Of a stretch of 37,802 bases of DNA, positions 26,256-35,911 are shown piece by piece. Position 1 is the first letter of the stretch; the number at the start of each line of letters is the position of its first letter. The notes under the pieces are model-generated. The model was not told the DNA's origin. It saw only the letters and a list, made by a program, of their open reading frames with translations, and made no database searches. Source of the DNA: Stentor coeruleus (taxonomy: Eukaryota; Ciliophora; Heterotrichea; Heterotrichida; Stentoridae). The position numbers and the translations under genes are program-made. The stretch is taken from the NCBI GenBank assembly GCA_001970955.1, contig MPUH01000736.1:1-37802 (forward strand). Direction: 5' to 3'.

Positions 26256-26888
26256 CTATTGCACATCAGCTTGAGACTCTTGGAATTCATTTTTGTGTTC
26301 TTCTAGCTTTTCATGATGAGTTGAAGATTGCTGTTTGAATTTTTTATCTTTTTTCATTACGTCATCGCTTTCACTTATATCATTTAAATCTATTATCTGC
26401 ACATCTTGTTCTTTTTTTTTCTTTATCGACGAGATTAGCCTAAGACATTGCACTAAGGTTCTTGTGACAATCATGATAATTGCTGTTACGGAATCTATCT
26501 CTCCTACGCCTCCACCTATTTTAACTCCAACCCAAAGTAAGCTAATACTTGCAATTATCACTCCAATATCAACCAAATTCCACTTTTGCTCTAAATAATT
26601 TTTCCAGCCTTGCATTATACATCTATATATTGTCTCAAATATTAAAAGAACAGTTACCAAAGCTTCAATTGTGTGCAGGAACAAAGATGTATTATACAGT
26701 TGGAATAAAGAAACTCCAATGCAAACTATTGATATAATGATCACTACAAAGTAAAAAATTTTGAAAAGATTTGAATAATAAATCCGAGTCATTTGCAACT
26801 TGCATTTATCTTGCTCAATACGTAAGAGGTTATTTGTTGATACTACTTCAACAGGGGTAAAAAGACCGTGAAATGATTTGCTTGCCAT
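26256..26888 (-). CDS. Voltage-sensor-domain protein without a pore
   Basis: A 210-residue membrane protein with four hydrophobic helices: S1 about 43-65, S2 71-92, S3 102-123 and S4 132-153. S2 ends FETIYR and S3 starts QKWNLVDIG, the usual order of charges in voltage-sensor domains. S4 has only R143 and R150 plus a lysine cluster (156-159), fewer gating charges than the three or more of typical channels. No S5-pore-S6 follows; the tail is charged and hydrophilic. The size and layout recall proton channels (HVCN1) or TMEM266-type proteins, but the HVCN1 S4 pattern is not present. It could be a voltage-sensing subunit or a weak proton pathway. The first 130 or so residues are missing from the unit A copy. 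Confidence 0.8.
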   Translation of the reverse strand: MASKSFHGLFTPVEVVSTNNLLRIEQDKCKLQMTRIYYSNLFKIFYFVVIIISIVCIGVSLFQLYNTSLFLHTIEALVTVLLIFETIYRCIMQGWKNYLEQKWNLVDIGVIIASISLLWVGVKIGGGVGEIDSVTAIIMIVTRTLVQCLRLISSIKKKKEQDVQIIDLNDISESDDVMKKDKKFKQQSSTHHEKLEEHKNEFQESQADVQ

Positions 26889-27240
26889 AAAGATGAATTA
26901 TTAGAAATTAGTTTTAAAAAGTAAAGATTGGGTTTAAGGATGAGGTTTTAGTTAGGATGAAGATTGAGATGGGTTAAGTATTGGAGATTGGGAAAGATTT
27001 TTATTTGAGGATTTTTTTGGATGTTAGAAATATGTGAAGGGGTAATGATAAAAAGTTAGGATTGTGAATGGATTTATATAGAAATTATATAAAAATAGGA
27101 TAAGGGAATGGATTTATAGATTTTTTAAATTAGAATTTGCGATTAGAAGTTTAAGGCTTTAAGGTTGAAGAAAGTTGATGAAATACTTAAAATTGGGAAT
27201 TGGCACTTAGAGATTATTTATAATACTATGGAAGTATTAA
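26889..27240. promoter_or_regulatory. Upstream region of the voltage-sensor gene
   Basis: The plus strand is G-rich and C-poor, so the coding (minus) strand is C-rich and G-poor, as upstream of other genes in the window. No specific site is recognised. Confidence 0.35.
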
Positions 27241-28418
27241 GACTATCATCTTCCTACATTCAAATATCTTCATAAGCAATATTTTTTTGTCAAGACAAAA
27301 AAAATTCAAAAAAAAAACACAAGAAAAAATACGCAAATCCTTCCTCTCACTACTAAATTAATTCATAAAATTTTCTCTTTTGCTTCTAAAACTCTTCAAT
27401 CCAATTTCTCTGAATCTATGAAAAATGTGGGAAAATTCATATTAACCCTTTTCAGTAAATTAGTATATATTTTTTCAAATATTGACATCAACGTAACAAT
27501 TTCACAATTGAAAAACTTTTTGATTCATTCAAATTAGAATTTTGGCTTATGTTGAAAAGTATAACTAGTTTATTTCTCTTAAATGACAACTACATGCAAA
27601 AAAATCTTGAAGAGTATTTTCCATTCTTCCAACATATCTTGCATCTTCTTTTAGTAGTTGATTTTAATAGTAAATAAAAAATTAATTTTTTATTTGATTT
27701 GTAATATCTTGCTAGATTTTTGCTAAGTTTTTTCTAGATTCAAGATATCTGATTATTTTATAATCTGCATTTACATTTCTAGTTCATTGTAAATTGCAAA
27801 AGAATTGAATATTGCTATTTCAAGTAGTCTGATTCTGATTCCTAGACTAGGAAAGCTTTGAAAATTAAATTAGCTGGCTTTATTGACATATATTTTTTTA
27901 GATTTCTTACTATGTCACCACTAAAATCTGAACATTTTTTCTAATAGTATCTCAATACTGACAACTTTATCATTTCTATCATAATCACTATACTCATATA
28001 CTTCAAAAATTCAATTTTGTTCAATAGATACCCCCAACTCTGATATTTTTTCTTTTAGATCCCATGATTCTCTTTATCAAAAAAATGCTTAATTAGTATA
28101 TTTAATAATATGCTTAATTATTTTGTATGGATAAAAAATTGAAATAACTCCAAAATTAACAGATTACATGGAACTCTGATTTTATTTTCTCACTATAAAC
28201 ATCAATTTCTTCATGAAGTATCAATTTGGCTGGTTCTAATTCAACTCTAATTTCTGAGGTTCTTTCATGAATCTAATTCTAATAAGATAGCTATACATAT
28301 TATATATAAAAACAAAAACTATCAAAAGACAAGGTAAAATCTTGAAGAAATTCTGAATAAACTCATAAAATCGAAAAGAAATTCTCACCTTCAGTAAGTT
28401 AAAAAAAAATAAGCCCAA
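27241..28418 (-). pseudogene. Possible decayed membrane-protein gene (low confidence)
   Basis: On the minus strand, protein-like pieces follow one another with scattered stops. An open piece at 28236-28418 has a hydrophobic helix (KILPCLLIVFVFIYNMYSY). A piece with LEPAKLILHEEIDVYSEK follows. A further piece reads WDLKEKISELGVSIEQN, then TGA (28011-28013), then IFEVYEYSDYDRNDK, with later stops at 27921-27923 and 27915-27917. A shifted frame after 27735 gives LLKEDARYVGRMENTLQDFF, ending at a TAG (27565-27567). Stop density is near that expected by chance in AT-rich DNA, so the argument rests on the unusual number of acidic residues. The block is absent from unit A. No family is recognised. 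Confidence 0.4.
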
Positions 28419-28570
28419 CCGAACAAACTAGCTTATTCTTCAGATTCCCCTCCAAGTATCGATTATAATTTCTAACTTTTTCTTCACCCAAACTTTCTTA
28501 GAAATAATATATTTCATACATATTAGCGCCATAACCGTAAAGTGCATATAATTCAAATAAAGTGAGTAAC

Positions 28571-29023
28571 ATGTCACAAACTGTATATCCAAGCGGCTTA
28601 AAGCGTAGAGTCCAAGGCGACTGGAACTGCAACAAATGTTCGAATCTAAACTTCGCATTCAGGAACACCTGTAACAAATGCTCATCAGTTCGAGGAGAAA
28701 CATCATCATTATTCAATTCAGCATTATTCATGTATATTGATGAAAACACACAACTTTACACATCTTCATGTACTGAAGACTTTAGTTTCTTAAAAGTACC
28801 TATCAAAATAACCCCTGTAGCTACTTCACAGCCAAAAATCATACAGGGCAATTGTATTACAAGAGACTCTAAAAGAATTGAAGGGATTTTATCTGAAGTT
28901 AAAAGACCAGACTCAGGAAGAAAAGGTGATTGGGTCTGCCTTGCTTGTAAGAACTTGAATTTCTCGTTTAGAAAAGAGTGCAACAAGTGTAATAACAAAA
29001 AAGACAATTATATTGAGATGTAG
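28571..29023 (+). CDS. Double RanBP2-type zinc-finger protein
   Basis: A 150-residue protein with two RanBP2 (ZnF_RBZ) fingers and little else. Finger 1 has W18, C20, C23, C34 and C37 (GDWNCNKCSNLNFAFRNTC). Finger 2 has W121, C123, C126, C137 and C140 (GDWVCLACKNLNFSFRKEC). Both keep the W-x-C-x2-C...N...C-x2-C pattern that, in ZRANB2 and the FUS/TAF15 family, binds single-stranded RNA with a GGU core; other RBZ fingers bind ubiquitin. The N/F/R positions look like the RNA-binding kind. The linker (42-115) is unremarkable. The frame is open from 28562 only with a GTG start, so the ATG at 28571 is chosen. Unit A has only a 3' fragment of this gene. Confidence 0.88.
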   Translation: MSQTVYPSGLKRRVQGDWNCNKCSNLNFAFRNTCNKCSSVRGETSSLFNSALFMYIDENTQLYTSSCTEDFSFLKVPIKITPVATSQPKIIQGNCITRDSKRIEGILSEVKRPDSGRKGDWVCLACKNLNFSFRKECNKCNNKKDNYIEM

Positions 29024-29838
29024 TTTGGTAATATAATATCTTTAAAATAATTGTTTGATTTATTAAAGGGAGAGGAGGAAGAAGATTTAGTTTTAAGAGA
29101 AAGGAATATGAGAAAGATAAAAGAAAGAAATGATGAAGAGAATTATGAATAAATAGAAATGTATAAAGATATGAGATAGAGATTTATGTTTTGGATAAAT
29201 ATAATGAGGAAATTATGTTTCTGATATGCTATATTGGAGAAAATTTTAAGTTTTTTTAGAAGAATATTAGGTCATAGAGTAGTTTGTAATGGAAGTAGAG
29301 GGATAATAAGATAAAAAGGGTTAGGGTTGTATTTAGAGATTGAAGGAATACTAGTGTGGGTTTTGCTAGTAGAAGTGGAACTCGACTTAAATAATTATCT
29401 TTTATGCCATAGTTATATTTTTAGTATATTATGCACATAAAGATAGATAAGATTTAATGGAGAGTTCGTATTTGTTAAAAAGATTTATAACAAAGTTTGC
29501 TTCTAATATAAGAAATAAAGATATCCCTTACCATTCCACAAACATTTATACTCTAAAGATTAGATTAATAAATCATCCCCCGATTAGGGACCAAGTTCCT
29601 TTTTTGTAGTTCGCTTTCTTGTTGTGTAAATGCTTTCTATAAAGTTTTTGATTAAGTTGTAAATGTTTTTAATACTCTAAAGATAAACCTAGGAAAATCT
29701 AGTACCTAAATATTTAATAAGCTTTAAATCATAAAAGGGCCATAACTAAAACATAATTTTATTCCATATAATAATTATTAAAGATTAGGCGTTTATTCTC
29801 GAACCTTTATTATTTACATATATATCGTTTTACTTGCT
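29024..29838. other. Intergenic region with two unit-specific insertions or deletions
   Basis: It is similar to 22007-22520 of unit A, apart from 29101-29258 (158 bp, absent from unit A) and 29561-29684 (124 bp, absent from unit A and ending in a copy of a 13-bp flank). No gene is seen. Confidence 0.55.
29548..29684. repeat. 111-bp insertion between 13-bp direct repeats
   Basis: ATACTCTAAAGAT occurs at 29548-29560 and again at 29672-29684, enclosing 111 bp. Unit A has a single copy (22372-22384) and no insert. The insert is less AT-rich at its start (CCCCCGATTAGGGACC) than its surroundings. It could be a small mobile or retained internal sequence, or a filled break. Confidence 0.6.
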
Positions 29839-30009
29839 TTATGACATATAAACAAAAGGTATTAACCTGTTCAATGAACCATGCGAAGGCTGTTCAGGAT
29901 CTTTAGCTTTGATTTTAGGTGATGTTGGGTTAAAATTTCTCATTAAGGTTTTTAGAACTTTAGGATGCATAACCTTATTTATTCTCACAGGCGATAAATG
30001 ACTCTCCAT
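29839..30009 (-). CDS. Short unrecognised frame just outside unit B
   Basis: A 56-residue frame from the ATG at 30007-30009; the frame is open upstream to 30066 without an ATG. Text such as MHPKVLKTLMRNFNPTSPK looks protein-like, but no family is recognised. It lies 17 bp beyond the duplication end, so it may be the surviving 3' end of a gene cut by the rearrangement. Low confidence. Confidence 0.3.
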   Translation of the reverse strand: MESHLSPVRINKVMHPKVLKTLMRNFNPTSPKIKAKDPEQPSHGSLNRLIPFVYMS

Positions 30010-30063
30010 AAATATTTTTATAAAGCCATAATCATAACCTATATGGTTTAAATATGGAAACAA

Positions 30064-30917
30064 TTGTTAGATATTCTATGCTAAGATTAATATATAATGA
30101 AATTTTTGAAATATATATAAAAGCTTTAGTTTTAAGATACACGATCACAGCTTTTGGGAATATATAGAAAAAGAAAGCTTTTATGGAAAATGTTTACATA
30201 AAATGAAGGTTGACAGAGAAAATATTTAGACTAATATGGAAAAAAATTGTAAAAATGTTTTTTTAGTTAGACTTTATTATATTTTATATAAAATATAAGA
30301 ATAAGGTTCTTCGATTGTCAATTTTATAACACAATAAATTAACTCAATTTCGAAAAATGTATAATTCTAGCTATTATCATGTTTTTTTTATATTCTTGAA
30401 AATGTATTATCTTCTTATTCTATTTATATCAGTACAATAACCCTATATTCTCTAGCATTTTACTATATAAACCAAGAATAAATTTCGAAAATTTTCTTAT
30501 AAAACAAAAACACCCCATTCCTCTAACCACTCCATCCAAAACAAATTAAATCATTTTTTTTTGCAACCTAAAAGTTGGTGACTTTAATCAATTCCCAACT
30601 TTAAAATTTTATTTTTCTGATACTAACTTAAAGCTTTTACTAGCGAAATCTACTATCAAAAAATCTTAAATTAATAAACCCCATAATAAAACCCCATCAA
30701 AAAACTTAAAACCTCATCATCCAATGGCCAAACCTATCTAAAAAAATATATCTTTTCAAGTTAATTTCCAAAAAAATCCTATAAATAATCCACTCCCAAA
30801 CCAATCCATAATCCCCACTTTTACTTCTTCTACAGTATAAATTCATCAATTTGCCTTCCATCATTTTTCTATACATAACTCAGATAAATTTGCCAATTTT
30901 ACCAAAAATAACAAATA
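30064..30917. other. Gene-free stretch upstream of the RBR gene
   Basis: AT-rich, without a gene. From about 30480 to 30917 the plus strand has very few G and many A and C, like the region before the histidine kinase, and probably forms the promoter and leader of the RBR gene. Confidence 0.5.
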
Positions 30918-32114
30918 ATGTTGGCTATGGATCACAATCATTTAGTATCAAAAACCCTTTTAAACCTTACCGAATCACTAAAAACCTCATCTCCTCAACC
31001 TATTACCACCCCAACCTTATCACAAAACCCTACAGTCTATTCCTTCACCTGCAAAATTTGTACAAATATTTTCATCCCTGAGTCTTTACAATATCCTCTC
31101 CCTTGTAATGATCAATTCTGTAGTCAATGTCTCTGTGAATATATAAAAATTCATATCCAAGAGTCTAATGTTCTCATAATCCCATGTCCAAATCACAATT
31201 GCCCTAAAATAATCACCGACCAAATAGTTCAATCCTTAATCACAGAAGATTTATATAGTAAATACCTTCATTTTAAACGTAAACAAGAACTACTTAAGAT
31301 ACCAAATGTTAAGCTTTGCCCTAAAGAAAATTGTAATGGATTTGCTGTGAGGAATAAACAAGATCATGTAGTTATATGTAAATCTTGTAGTTTTGAGTAT
31401 TGTTTTTATTGTAGTGAACCTTCACATAGTTTAAGAGAGTGTAAAAAACAAGAAGATAAAGACTTTGATCTATGGGCGAAGAAAAACAAAATGAAGTATT
31501 GTCCTAGTTGTAGAAATTGGGTTGAAAAAGCTAATGGATGCGATCATATGACTTGTATAAATTGTAAATACGAGTGGTGTTGGCTATGTGGGGAAAAATA
31601 CGAGTATAATCATATCGATTACTGTGAAGTGTTTAGGCTACAAAAATGGGACCCACCTATGTGGATTGTCCTTTTACTATTGTTTTTCAGTTTGAGTTTT
31701 ATGCTTTTTCCTATAGGAAGACTTGTGTATTATGTTCGAAATGAAGCTGATTTACATATAAATTCTTCGGTTCTAAGAAAATTAGTGAAATTTCGTTATT
31801 TAAGCTACCCTATAGCTAGTTTGTGTGGAATATTTTTTATTCCTTTGTTTTTAGTACTCTCACCTTTTGGCATGTCCTACTTGTTTTTTTATGTACTTTT
31901 TGATACACCACAGACAGGCAGGGTTTATAAATTCCTCAAGAGCACGTTGTGTGGGATTATTGCAAGTCCAGTATGGGTTATGATTTATGCTGCTGCTTTC
32001 CCAGTTATGCATATGATTGGCTTTGGGTTATTAATGGCGAAAATTTACTATTTTTTCAAAAGGTTTAAGAATCCTCAGTATATGAGACCTGATACGTATT
32101 ATTCTGCTTATTAA
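30918..32114 (+). CDS. RBR-type E3 ubiquitin ligase with membrane segments
   Basis: A 398-residue RING-between-RING ligase. RING1 starts at C45/C48 (FTCKICTNIF) and runs to about C90-C95. The IBR domain is about 134-175. RING2 runs about 195-224, with the pattern YCPSCRNWVEKANGCDHMTC; by analogy with parkin C431, the catalytic cysteine that accepts ubiquitin from the E2 is C208. Behind it are long hydrophobic stretches at about 248-270, 296-328 and 342-380, so the ligase is membrane-anchored by its C-terminus. In that it resembles RNF19/RNF144-type RBRs and not parkin or HOIP. Substrates cannot be inferred. The start ATG at 30918 follows a G-poor upstream region. Confidence 0.93.
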   Translation: MLAMDHNHLVSKTLLNLTESLKTSSPQPITTPTLSQNPTVYSFTCKICTNIFIPESLQYPLPCNDQFCSQCLCEYIKIHIQESNVLIIPCPNHNCPKIITDQIVQSLITEDLYSKYLHFKRKQELLKIPNVKLCPKENCNGFAVRNKQDHVVICKSCSFEYCFYCSEPSHSLRECKKQEDKDFDLWAKKNKMKYCPSCRNWVEKANGCDHMTCINCKYEWCWLCGEKYEYNHIDYCEVFRLQKWDPPMWIVLLLLFFSLSFMLFPIGRLVYYVRNEADLHINSSVLRKLVKFRYLSYPIASLCGIFFIPLFLVLSPFGMSYLFFYVLFDTPQTGRVYKFLKSTLCGIIASPVWVMIYAAAFPVMHMIGFGLLMAKIYYFFKRFKNPQYMRPDTYYSAY

Positions 32115-32907
32115 AGTTATGAAATATTATATTAAATTAGATTTTTTTTGATTAAATGGGAGAGGATAGTAGGGAGCATGGTTTTGATAGGAAATATTGT
32201 GAGGTAAAAGTTTTTAATTGTGTTTATTGTGTGAGTTTTAGGAGATTTAAGAGATTATGATGATGGCTTGAGAAGTTATTTTGAAAAATTTTAAATTTTG
32301 GGAAGAAGGTAGTTGATGGAGCTTTGATTTGGGTTTAGGATTGTTAGAAAGGATGTTTGATGAAAAGATTTGATATGGGCTGCATTAAATGGTTTATTTT
32401 TTAAGATGAAGTTTATGTGGGCAATTGTGTAAGAAAATAATTTGTATGAAAAAGTTTTAATGATAAGGTTATGAGTAAAGAAAAGTGAAAGGTTTTGAAT
32501 GGGAATGTGGATTACACATTGTGGTTAAGTATGCTTTGATAATGTAAATTTAATGTGTCTCAAGACATACTTCGTTAAAAAAAGTGAAGTCGGCCAAGAG
32601 AAAGTAACTCTATAATAAAAACATTTAATCTATAAAGCAATATAACTAAAACATCAAATCTTTAACCAAAAAGTGTCTAATCTTTAACTAAGCAAAAAGT
32701 TTTTTTCTTAAACTCTTACAAATCATAGATTTCATGAGATTTTCANAAGCAAGACTTATTTCAAAATTAATAAAAAATTATATCTTTGTTAGTTAACATA
32801 AATTACAAGTTTCTAAACTGGATAGCATTTCCAAGTCTCCACATAAGCTCTTTTAGCTTTCTTTGCGTATTAAGACTTTCATTTATAATAAACTTTGAAT
32901 CAGTAAT
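32115..32907. other. Convergent intergenic region
   Basis: No gene is seen. From 32150 to 32520 the plus strand is G-rich and C-poor, the composition found upstream of minus-strand genes, although no minus-strand gene lies to its left. A lone N at 32746 has no duplicated flanks. Confidence 0.45.
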
Positions 32908-35157
32908 CTATATAAACATTACTTTTTCTTCTAAACTCTCTTTTCTCAAATCAAAACCATGTAATACATTATCCATTGCCATCACAAATCCTGGAAAATC
33001 ACTTTCTTCTTCTTCACTAATACTAAAAGATGATGAAAATTCAATATCATCAAGTTTATACTTTTCACATATATCAACTTGTTCTTTTTCAGGTGCATAT
33101 TCTATATGAATACGTGTGTTTTTTAGTTTTGGGTTGTTTTCAAGATATGATGAATATCTGGCGCGCATTTCATTTTTTTTTGCCATGGACTTTGTTTGTT
33201 TCATTATACAAGATGAACTTCTATCAATGATTCTTTCATTTTTCATCATGGTTTTTGTACGATGGAAAATTGATTCTTTTGGGTTTTTATCTAGGACTGT
33301 GGACCAGAGTCTACGATTGCGTTTTTTACGTTTTGATTCGTTTTGGATACTTACGATCACCCCGGTATCTTTTCGATGTATTTTACCACTACGAGCTACG
33401 TCTGTAGATAATTCACTTGATTCACTTTCTGTTTTTAAACTGTAGTCCTCAACTTGAGATGTTTGATTGCAAAGGTCTAAAACATGGGCTTTACCTTCAT
33501 TTTGTTTAAGTTTTCTAACTTTAGATATAGTAATAGTCTCATCTTTGATCTCAGGGAAATCTTCTAATGCCTGCATAAACTCAACTTTTCTTAATAAAAA
33601 CAACTGTGCTTCCATTGAAGCTATTGTTGCAGTAGAGTCTCTAGGTAAACCTTCGATAATTTCAATTTCCCCGAAATAAGACCCTTGAATATAAGTCCTA
33701 AATACAATTTTATTCAAAGCTTTTAAATGAACCCTGCCTGTATTTATAAAATAAACCTCTTCAGCGGCCTCATTTTCTTCATAAACAATATCCTTAAAAA
33801 CAAAAACTGAGGATTTTAATAATGGAACAACTTGATTAATAAAAAATGATGGCTTATCTTTGAAAAAAAGAATAGTTTCAACTGTTCTCTGATTAAAAAA
33901 CTCTAAAATCTCTTCTCTAAGGTTTGATGGGATTTCTCTTAATAGTTGTGTTTGATCAAGACTTACATGTAAATTTCTTTTTAAATTAACTTTTATGTTT
34001 CTTTTTATTCGGTCAAAAAGATATGCAGGGAGTTTTATAGCTTTAGCAAACTCTGCGATTCCGTTTATTTTTTCTTTGATGTCTGATTTGATCTGTTCGC
34101 GACTTGTAACAAAGGAACATAGTCCGCTTATTATGTAGGAGTATAGACCTGCACCAAAACCCATGAGGATTATGGCAAAGATTTTTTCGTCGTTGTTTAT
34201 TGGGTAAATATCCCCATATCCGATTTTTGTTAGAGTTGTGAATACAAAATAGATACTGGCAATGTATTTGTCAAAATTTGATAAGTTATTGATACCAAAA
34301 CGAAGAATCCAAGTGTTAGGGTTTCCTTCATCAATATTAGAAATATAATACCAAAAGCACCCAGATACATGTACAGAAATAATTGATGCTGTCATGAAAA
34401 TCACCATACGAGCATAGTTTGTTGAGACTTTAGCCCAATGAAAAAATGCTTCCATGTAGTTTGTTCGAAAAAGCCTGAGAGTTTTTAAAATACGAACCAT
34501 CCTGAGAATTTTATATATACGGCTTACACGGATTATCTTTATAAATCGGTTATAAGTGGCTTTACTTGAATTCTCTAAAGAGGATGTGTGGAAAAATTCT
34601 AAAGGGATTGAAGAGATTAGATCAACAAAGAACCAAGATTTCAAGTATTGTTTTGTTATTGCTTTGCGAGAAATTATGAGTTTTCCTGTCACGTCTATAT
34701 ATGCACTATTAAAAGTTATAAGAATGTCTAAAATAAACAAACAGTCAATAAACCCATCTATATATAACCATTCATCACTATAATCAATAAAACTAAGTTC
34801 ATAAGGTAAAACTGTAGCTGTATAAAGTGTGAAAATAACGATCATAGTATTCCAAAACACTTTGAATTTAGAAGTCGGGGAAAATAAGAGTCTTGCACTT
34901 CTTGTCTTTATTTTCGAATCTGTAATAACTATCGCTTCTTTTGTACTTTGATTAGCGCCGTAAACTCGAATATCTTTATTAAGTTTATTGAATTTGCCTA
35001 TTACTCTTGCTATTCTTCGAACCTTAGACCACAAATATTTTATTCTTTCTTTGTTTATTCTAATATTTGAAAATTCCCTTGTTGATATCCTTTTTACAGT
35101 ATCTAATCTTTCATCTTTTAAACAAAATTCTTGATCATCTTCTTTATAGTTTATCAT
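32908..35157 (-). CDS. Cyclic-nucleotide-domain K+ channel (CNG/HCN/KCNH superfamily)
   Basis: A 749-residue six-helix channel subunit. S1 is about 101-120, and S2 and S3 about 131-185. S4 (204-231) has regularly spaced Arg/Lys (RVSRIYKILRMVRILKTLR). S5 is about 250-272, then the pore loop and selectivity filter TKIGYGD (310-316), so K+ selective, and S6 about 325-350. A C-linker leads to a cyclic-nucleotide-binding fold at about 430-540 with YFGEIEII. At the place of the phosphate-binding Arg (HCN2 pattern RRTASV) this protein reads DSTATI, so cAMP/cGMP binding may be lost, as in KCNH channels. The last 200 residues are basic and low in complexity. In ciliates such channels shape membrane potential and ciliary responses. 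The start ATG is at 35155-35157. Confidence 0.93.
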   Translation of the reverse strand: MINYKEDDQEFCLKDERLDTVKRISTREFSNIRINKERIKYLWSKVRRIARVIGKFNKLNKDIRVYGANQSTKEAIVITDSKIKTRSARLLFSPTSKFKVFWNTMIVIFTLYTATVLPYELSFIDYSDEWLYIDGFIDCLFILDILITFNSAYIDVTGKLIISRKAITKQYLKSWFFVDLISSIPLEFFHTSSLENSSKATYNRFIKIIRVSRIYKILRMVRILKTLRLFRTNYMEAFFHWAKVSTNYARMVIFMTASIISVHVSGCFWYYISNIDEGNPNTWILRFGINNLSNFDKYIASIYFVFTTLTKIGYGDIYPINNDEKIFAIILMGFGAGLYSYIISGLCSFVTSREQIKSDIKEKINGIAEFAKAIKLPAYLFDRIKRNIKVNLKRNLHVSLDQTQLLREIPSNLREEILEFFNQRTVETILFFKDKPSFFINQVVPLLKSSVFVFKDIVYEENEAAEEVYFINTGRVHLKALNKIVFRTYIQGSYFGEIEIIEGLPRDSTATIASMEAQLFLLRKVEFMQALEDFPEIKDETITISKVRKLKQNEGKAHVLDLCNQTSQVEDYSLKTESESSELSTDVARSGKIHRKDTGVIVSIQNESKRKKRNRRLWSTVLDKNPKESIFHRTKTMMKNERIIDRSSSCIMKQTKSMAKKNEMRARYSSYLENNPKLKNTRIHIEYAPEKEQVDICEKYKLDDIEFSSSFSISEEEESDFPGFVMAMDNVLHGFDLRKESLEEKVMFI

Positions 35158-35911
35158 TACCGTCTAAAATGTTATTATTTCGTATATATTTTAAATGTTG
35201 ATGCTATTATTATTAAACTTTTTATAAGTTTAAATCTGTAAGAAATCTTGGATTTTGTGTATAATAGTTTTAGTTTTACATGTTTTAGAGTAAGATTTTT
35301 GATGAATAAGTTTTATTGTAAAATATGTTTATGAGTGATAATGGTTTATATTATAAAAACTAGTAAAAATATTAATTAGCAAAAACAAGGGGAAAATATA
35401 CAAGATAAATTAAAATGAGTTAAAGTAAATATAAAAACTGATAAATCTATTTCTTTTATATACTAAAAGAAACCATCATTATTTCGAATACCTTTAAAAT
35501 ATACCCAACAAGCTTTATGCATAAAAATGTAATCATTGCATAATAAACCATAAAACCTTATACAAAACAATAATCCCACTCTTACCTCTACAATATTATT
35601 ACCAAATTCAAAACTTTAAATTTTCACTCCTTCCAGGATCCACTATCAAAAAGTCTACTTTAATTTTATCTTTTTATCCTCCCACATCTAACAATTTCCC
35701 TTATTCAAAAGCCATATATCAAAATCTTCTTCCTAAACCTATTTTCAAACCAAAAAAATCCTCTCCACCCATAAACCCAATACAAAAACCTAATCCAAAA
35801 CCCTAAAAACCCTCAAAACTTTTCTTTTCTAATCATCATATCCTTTATTCCTATTTAACCCTTATTATCTTTATCACATTAAAAATCCAGGTCTTATCAT
35901 GCTTATTATAA
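35158..35911. promoter_or_regulatory. Divergent promoter region
   Basis: It lies between the minus-strand channel and the plus-strand 183-residue gene. The left part (35158-35350) has more G than C on the plus strand and the right part (35560-35910) has almost no G, so each side is G-poor on the strand of its own gene. No specific site is recognised. Confidence 0.45.

Larger units (their letters stand above)
22529..29822. repeat. Segmental duplication, unit B
   Basis: This 7.3-kb stretch is the longer, more complete copy of unit A. It starts inside the equivalent of the 245-residue gene and ends near 29822, where the sequence leaves the unit A pattern. It holds the intact voltage-sensor and zinc-finger genes, an intact dCache gene and a broken zinc-ribbon gene. 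Confidence 0.93.

Noticed and set aside
27241-28418. Reassigned stop codons (TAA/TAG as Gln, TGA as Trp) in a living gene
   Set aside because: All intact genes here end at ordinary stops and have none inside, and the ghost region also changes frame, so decay is more likely.
28562-28570. Earlier GTG start for the RanBP2 zinc-finger gene
   Set aside because: Non-ATG starts are not expected; the ATG is three codons later. For the same reason TTG starts at 4353 and 30063 were not used.
28440-28749. Minus-strand frames over the start of the zinc-finger gene
   Set aside because: They are antisense to a gene with clear zinc-finger motifs.
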